This document shows positions 4,203 to 6,637 of a DNA stretch of 6,637 nt, piece after piece. The stretch comes from Deltaproteobacteria bacterium (GTDB lineage: Bacteria > Desulfobacterota > Binatia > UBA9968). Below the pieces are notes generated by a model. It saw nothing but the letters and a program-made list of their open reading frames with translations, was not told the DNA's origin and ran no database searches. A program made the translations under genes and the position numbers. Location of the stretch: the NCBI GenBank assembly GCA_023250495.1, contig JAHFAP010000181.1, positions 1 to 6,637 of the forward strand, written 5' to 3'. Positions within the stretch are counted from its first letter, which is position 1. Every line of letters begins with the position of its first letter.

Positions 4203-6637
4203 ATGAGCTCTCAGTTCAAGGTGCCAGCCGAAAAACTCGCGTGGCGCTGCGATATATCCCTTCTTCCCTTCACCTGCACCGCGGACATGACCCCACTGGA
4301 GGATTTCATCGGGCAGGACAGGGCGATGCGCGCGATCGAGTTCGGCTTGGGAGTGAACAAGCCCGGCTTCAACATCTTCGTCACCGGCCTCACCGGCACC
4401 GGCAAGACCAGCATCATCAAGGCCTTTCTGAAAAAGATCACGGAGAAAAAAGTCGCGCCCGAAGCAGACTCTCCATTTCCGGAGGATTGGTGCTACGTCT
4501 ACAACTTCAGCGATCCTGACCGGCCGCAGGCCCTGAACATCCGCCGCGGTTGGGGCAAGGCGCTGAAAAGAGACATGGAGCAATTGATTCAAACCCTGCA
4601 GCGGGAAGCAAGGAAAACCTTCGAGAGCGACGAGTTTGGCCGTCAGCGCCAATCCATGATCGAGCAGATGCAGCGAAGACAGCAACAGATCATGGAAGCG
4701 CTCGTCGAGGAAGCTAGAAGGGATGGCTTTGCGCTGAAATTTTCTCCGTCGGGAATGGCGCTGATTCCACTCAAGCAAGGAAAGCCGCTGCAGGAGGAGG
4801 AGTATCTCGCCCTCGCTCCCGAAGAGAAAAAAACGATAGAGGATAGGCGCCTCGAGATCGAACAGAAGGTCGAGGAGGCGCTGCGCCAGGGAAAAAAACT
4901 GGAGCGGGAGATCAGCGAGCAACTCGAGAGCTTAGAGCAGCGCGCGGGAGAATACCTGGTGCGCATTCCCTTATCCGATCTCAAGGAAAAATATCGGGCC
5001 TACCCCAAGGCGCTGAGCTATCTGGACGGGGTGCGCAACCATATCCTGAAAAACCTTAACCGCTTTAAGGGAGGAGACGGCACACAGCCGACCCTGCCCT
5101 TTGCGTCCCTGCAACCGGTAGAGCCTGCCACGAACCCCTTCCTGCCTTACAAAGTCAACGTGTTCGTGGACAACAGCGACACTCAGGGAGCGCCGATCGT
5201 GATTGAAACGAATCCCACTTACAATAACCTCTTCGGAGTAGTGGAAAAGAGACCGGCTCTAGGAGGTTTTGTCACTGACTTCACTATGATCAAGGCCGGC
5301 TCCATCAGCCGCGCCAACGGCGGCTACCTGGTGCTCTATGACCGCGACGTGCTGGCCAATCCCGGGGTTTGGGAAGCGCTCAAACGGGTGATCAAAAATC
5401 GCGACGTGTGCATCGAGGAGCCGGCGACTTTTTTTGGCTGGCTCCCGCCGCAAGGGCTCAGGCCCGAGCCGATCCCCACGGACACGAAGATCATCATGAT
5501 CGGCGATCCACTCCTCTATCACACCCTCTCGACGATGGATCCGGATTTCCGCGAGACTTTTAAGGTGAAGGCTGACTTCGATTTTGAGATCGACCACTCC
5601 AAGGACAACATCGTCGCCTACGCCTGCTTCATCAGCGCGGCCTGTAAGCGCGAGGGGCTGCGTCACTTCGACCCCAGCGGCGTCGCCGGAATCATCGAGT
5701 ACGGGGCGAGATTGGTCGAGAATCAGGAAAAGCTTTCCACCCGCTTCAGCGATATCGTCGATCTCCTGATCGAGTCCAACTACTGGGCGGAAAAAGATGG
5801 GAGCGACCTGGTAGGCGGCAAACACGTGGGGAAGGCGATCGAGGAAAAGGCCTTCCGGCTGAATCTGGTCGAGAAGAGGCTCCAGGAGATGATTGCGCAG
5901 GGGACGCTCTTGGTTGACGTCGCCGGCGCCGCGGTGGGACAGGTCAACGGACTGGCAGTCTACCAGTTGGGCGACTTCAGCTTCGGCAAGCCGTCGCGCA
6001 TCACCGCCAAGACCTTCTTGGGAAGGAGCGGAATCATCAACATCGAGCGGGAAGCCAAGCTCAGCGGCAAAACCCATGACAAGGGAGTGCTCATTCTAAG
6101 CGGCTACCTAGGGGCGAAATACGCTCAGAATCGACCCCTCTCCCTTTCCGCGAGCCTATGCTTCGAGCAGTCGTATGAGGGCGTGGACGGGGATAGCGCC
6201 TCCTCCACCGAGCTCTACGCCACGCTTTCGAGCCTTTCTGGAATTTCCATCAAACAGAGCCTCGCCGTAACCGGCTCCGTGAACCAGAACGGGGAGATTC
6301 AAGCGATTGGGGGCGTCAACTATAAGATCGAAGGCTTCTTCGATGTCTGTCGGCTCAAAGGACTGACCGGAGATCAGGGAGTCCTCGTTCCCCGGGCCAA
6401 TCTAAGAAACTTGATGCTGCGCCGCGACGTGGTCGAGGCGGTCGCGCAGGGAAAATTTCACATCTACGCCGTGGGCACGATCGATGAGGGGATTGAAGTC
6501 CTCACCGGCGTCCCGGCCGGACAGCGAGACAGCGCGGGCCGCTACCCGGACGGTTCTGTAAACGCTTTGGTGGAAAAGAAACTGGAGGAATACGCCGAGA
6601 GGTTAAAGCGCGCCGCGGCCCCCGCCGCTCAAAAGGG
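4203..6637 (+). CDS. Lon-like ATP-dependent protease (AAA_32 plus S16 domain; 3' end missing)
   Basis: This is a cytoplasmic AAA+ protease that would unfold and degrade proteins using ATP. The frame is open for 811 codons to the right edge, close to the family's usual length, so little is missing. The start of the AAA domain carries Walker A GLTGTGKT (62-69, Lys68). A long charged, Gln/Glu-rich insert (about 120-250) is probably coiled coil. The Walker B position, GGYLVLYDR (373-381), has Arg where an ATPase Glu normally stands, which I believe is common in AAA_32 proteins. The C-terminal S16 domain has DGDSAS with catalytic Ser665 and GGVNYKIEG with catalytic Lys708; their 43-residue separation equals Ser679-Lys722 of E. 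coli Lon. There is no Lon N-terminal substrate domain and no membrane segment, so it is neither classic LonA nor archaeal membrane LonB. The nearest comparison is E. coli YcbZ (LonH)-type proteins. Gene symbol left blank for that reason. Confidence 0.94.
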   Translation, partial: MSSQFKVPAEKLAWRCDISLLPFTCTADMTPLEDFIGQDRAMRAIEFGLGVNKPGFNIFVTGLTGTGKTSIIKAFLKKITEKKVAPEADSPFPEDWCYVYNFSDPDRPQALNIRRGWGKALKRDMEQLIQTLQREARKTFESDEFGRQRQSMIEQMQRRQQQIMEALVEEARRDGFALKFSPSGMALIPLKQGKPLQEEEYLALAPEEKKTIEDRRLEIEQKVEEALRQGKKLEREISEQLESLEQRAGEYLVRIPLSDLKEKYRAYPKALSYLDGVRNHILKNLNRFKGGDGTQPTLPFASLQPVEPATNPFLPYKVNVFVDNSDTQGAPIVIETNPTYNNLFGVVEKRPALGGFVTDFTMIKAGSISRANGGYLVLYDRDVLANPGVWEALKRVIKNRDVCIEEPATFFGWLPPQGLRPEPIPTDTKIIMIGDPLLYHTLSTMDPDFRETFKVKADFDFEIDHSKDNIVAYACFISAACKREGLRHFDPSGVAGIIEYGARLVENQEKLSTRFSDIVDLLIESNYWAEKDGSDLVGGKHVGKAIEEKAFRLNLVEKRLQEMIAQGTLLVDVAGAAVGQVNGLAVYQLGDFSFGKPSRITAKTFLGRSGIINIEREAKLSGKTHDKGVLILSGYLGAKYAQNRPLSLSASLCFEQSYEGVDGDSASSTELYATLSSLSGISIKQSLAVTGSVNQNGEIQAIGGVNYKIEGFFDVCRLKGLTGDQGVLVPRANLRNLMLRRDVVEAVAQGKFHIYAVGTIDEGIEVLTGVPAGQRDSAGRYPDGSVNALVEKKLEEYAERLKRAAAPAAQK

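Noticed and set aside
4098..4922. Extension of the M48 frame upstream to an ATG at 4922, giving 739 codons
   Set aside because: The extra 275 codons are antisense to the Lon-like gene, including its Walker A region, and would bury the lipoprotein signal peptide in the middle of the protein. The GTG at 4097 is far more consistent.
5259..6077. Minus-strand open frame of 272 codons inside the Lon-like gene
   Set aside because: It is antisense to conserved AAA and S16 sequence and has no motif or Shine-Dalgarno site; an Asp/Val/Leu-rich translation is typical of a shadow frame.

Overview
The window comes from a moderately GC-rich bacterial chromosome. A lipoprotein-type BepA-like protease suggests a Gram-negative cell with an outer membrane. 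The general look (a small orphan gene and a degenerate heptamer intergenic tract) reminds me of environmental deltaproteobacterial, NC10 or Rokubacteria-like genomes. That placement is an impression only; no taxonomic marker gene is present. I see no mobile element, CRISPR array, rRNA, tRNA or phage gene, and the content looks like ordinary chromosomal housekeeping.

Layout from left to right. (1) Positions 1-1327, minus strand: the first 442 codons of a zinc oligoendopeptidase F (M3 family), with the C-terminal part lying off the left edge. (2) Positions 1328-1483: a divergent intergenic region with a Shine-Dalgarno site for each neighbour, an 18-bp imperfect palindrome, a period-7 degenerate repeat tract, and a likely sigma70-type promoter for the rightward gene inside that tract. 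(3) Positions 1484-2191, plus strand: a class II aldolase/adducin-fold enzyme with a full set of metal and catalytic residues. (4) Positions 2192-2328: a weak terminator candidate, then a promoter for the next gene. (5) Positions 2329-2700, plus strand: a 123-residue protein I cannot assign. (6) Positions 2703-4097, minus strand, tail-to-tail with the previous gene at a 2-bp gap: a BepA-like M48 zinc-protease lipoprotein with C-terminal TPR repeats. (7) Positions 4098-4202: a 105-bp divergent region with back-to-back promoters; the leftward one places the predicted transcription start on the GTG start codon. (8) Position 4203 to the right edge, plus strand: 811 codons of a Lon-like AAA+ serine protease (AAA_32 / S16 type) with an intact Ser-Lys dyad and no stop codon before the window ends.

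Three of the five genes are peptidases of different classes (M3, M48, S16), which gives the region a protein-quality-control flavour. The M48 lipoprotein would act in the periplasm on outer-membrane protein assembly, the Lon-like enzyme would degrade cytoplasmic substrates using ATP, and PepF would trim peptides in the cytoplasm. The genes do not form a single operon: every adjacent pair is divergent or convergent, except the aldolase and the 123-residue gene, which appear to have separate promoters. I found no clear new multi-gene system. The most interesting points are the predicted leaderless GTG start, the Lon-like enzyme with a degenerate Walker B, the unassigned small protein, and the heptamer tract.
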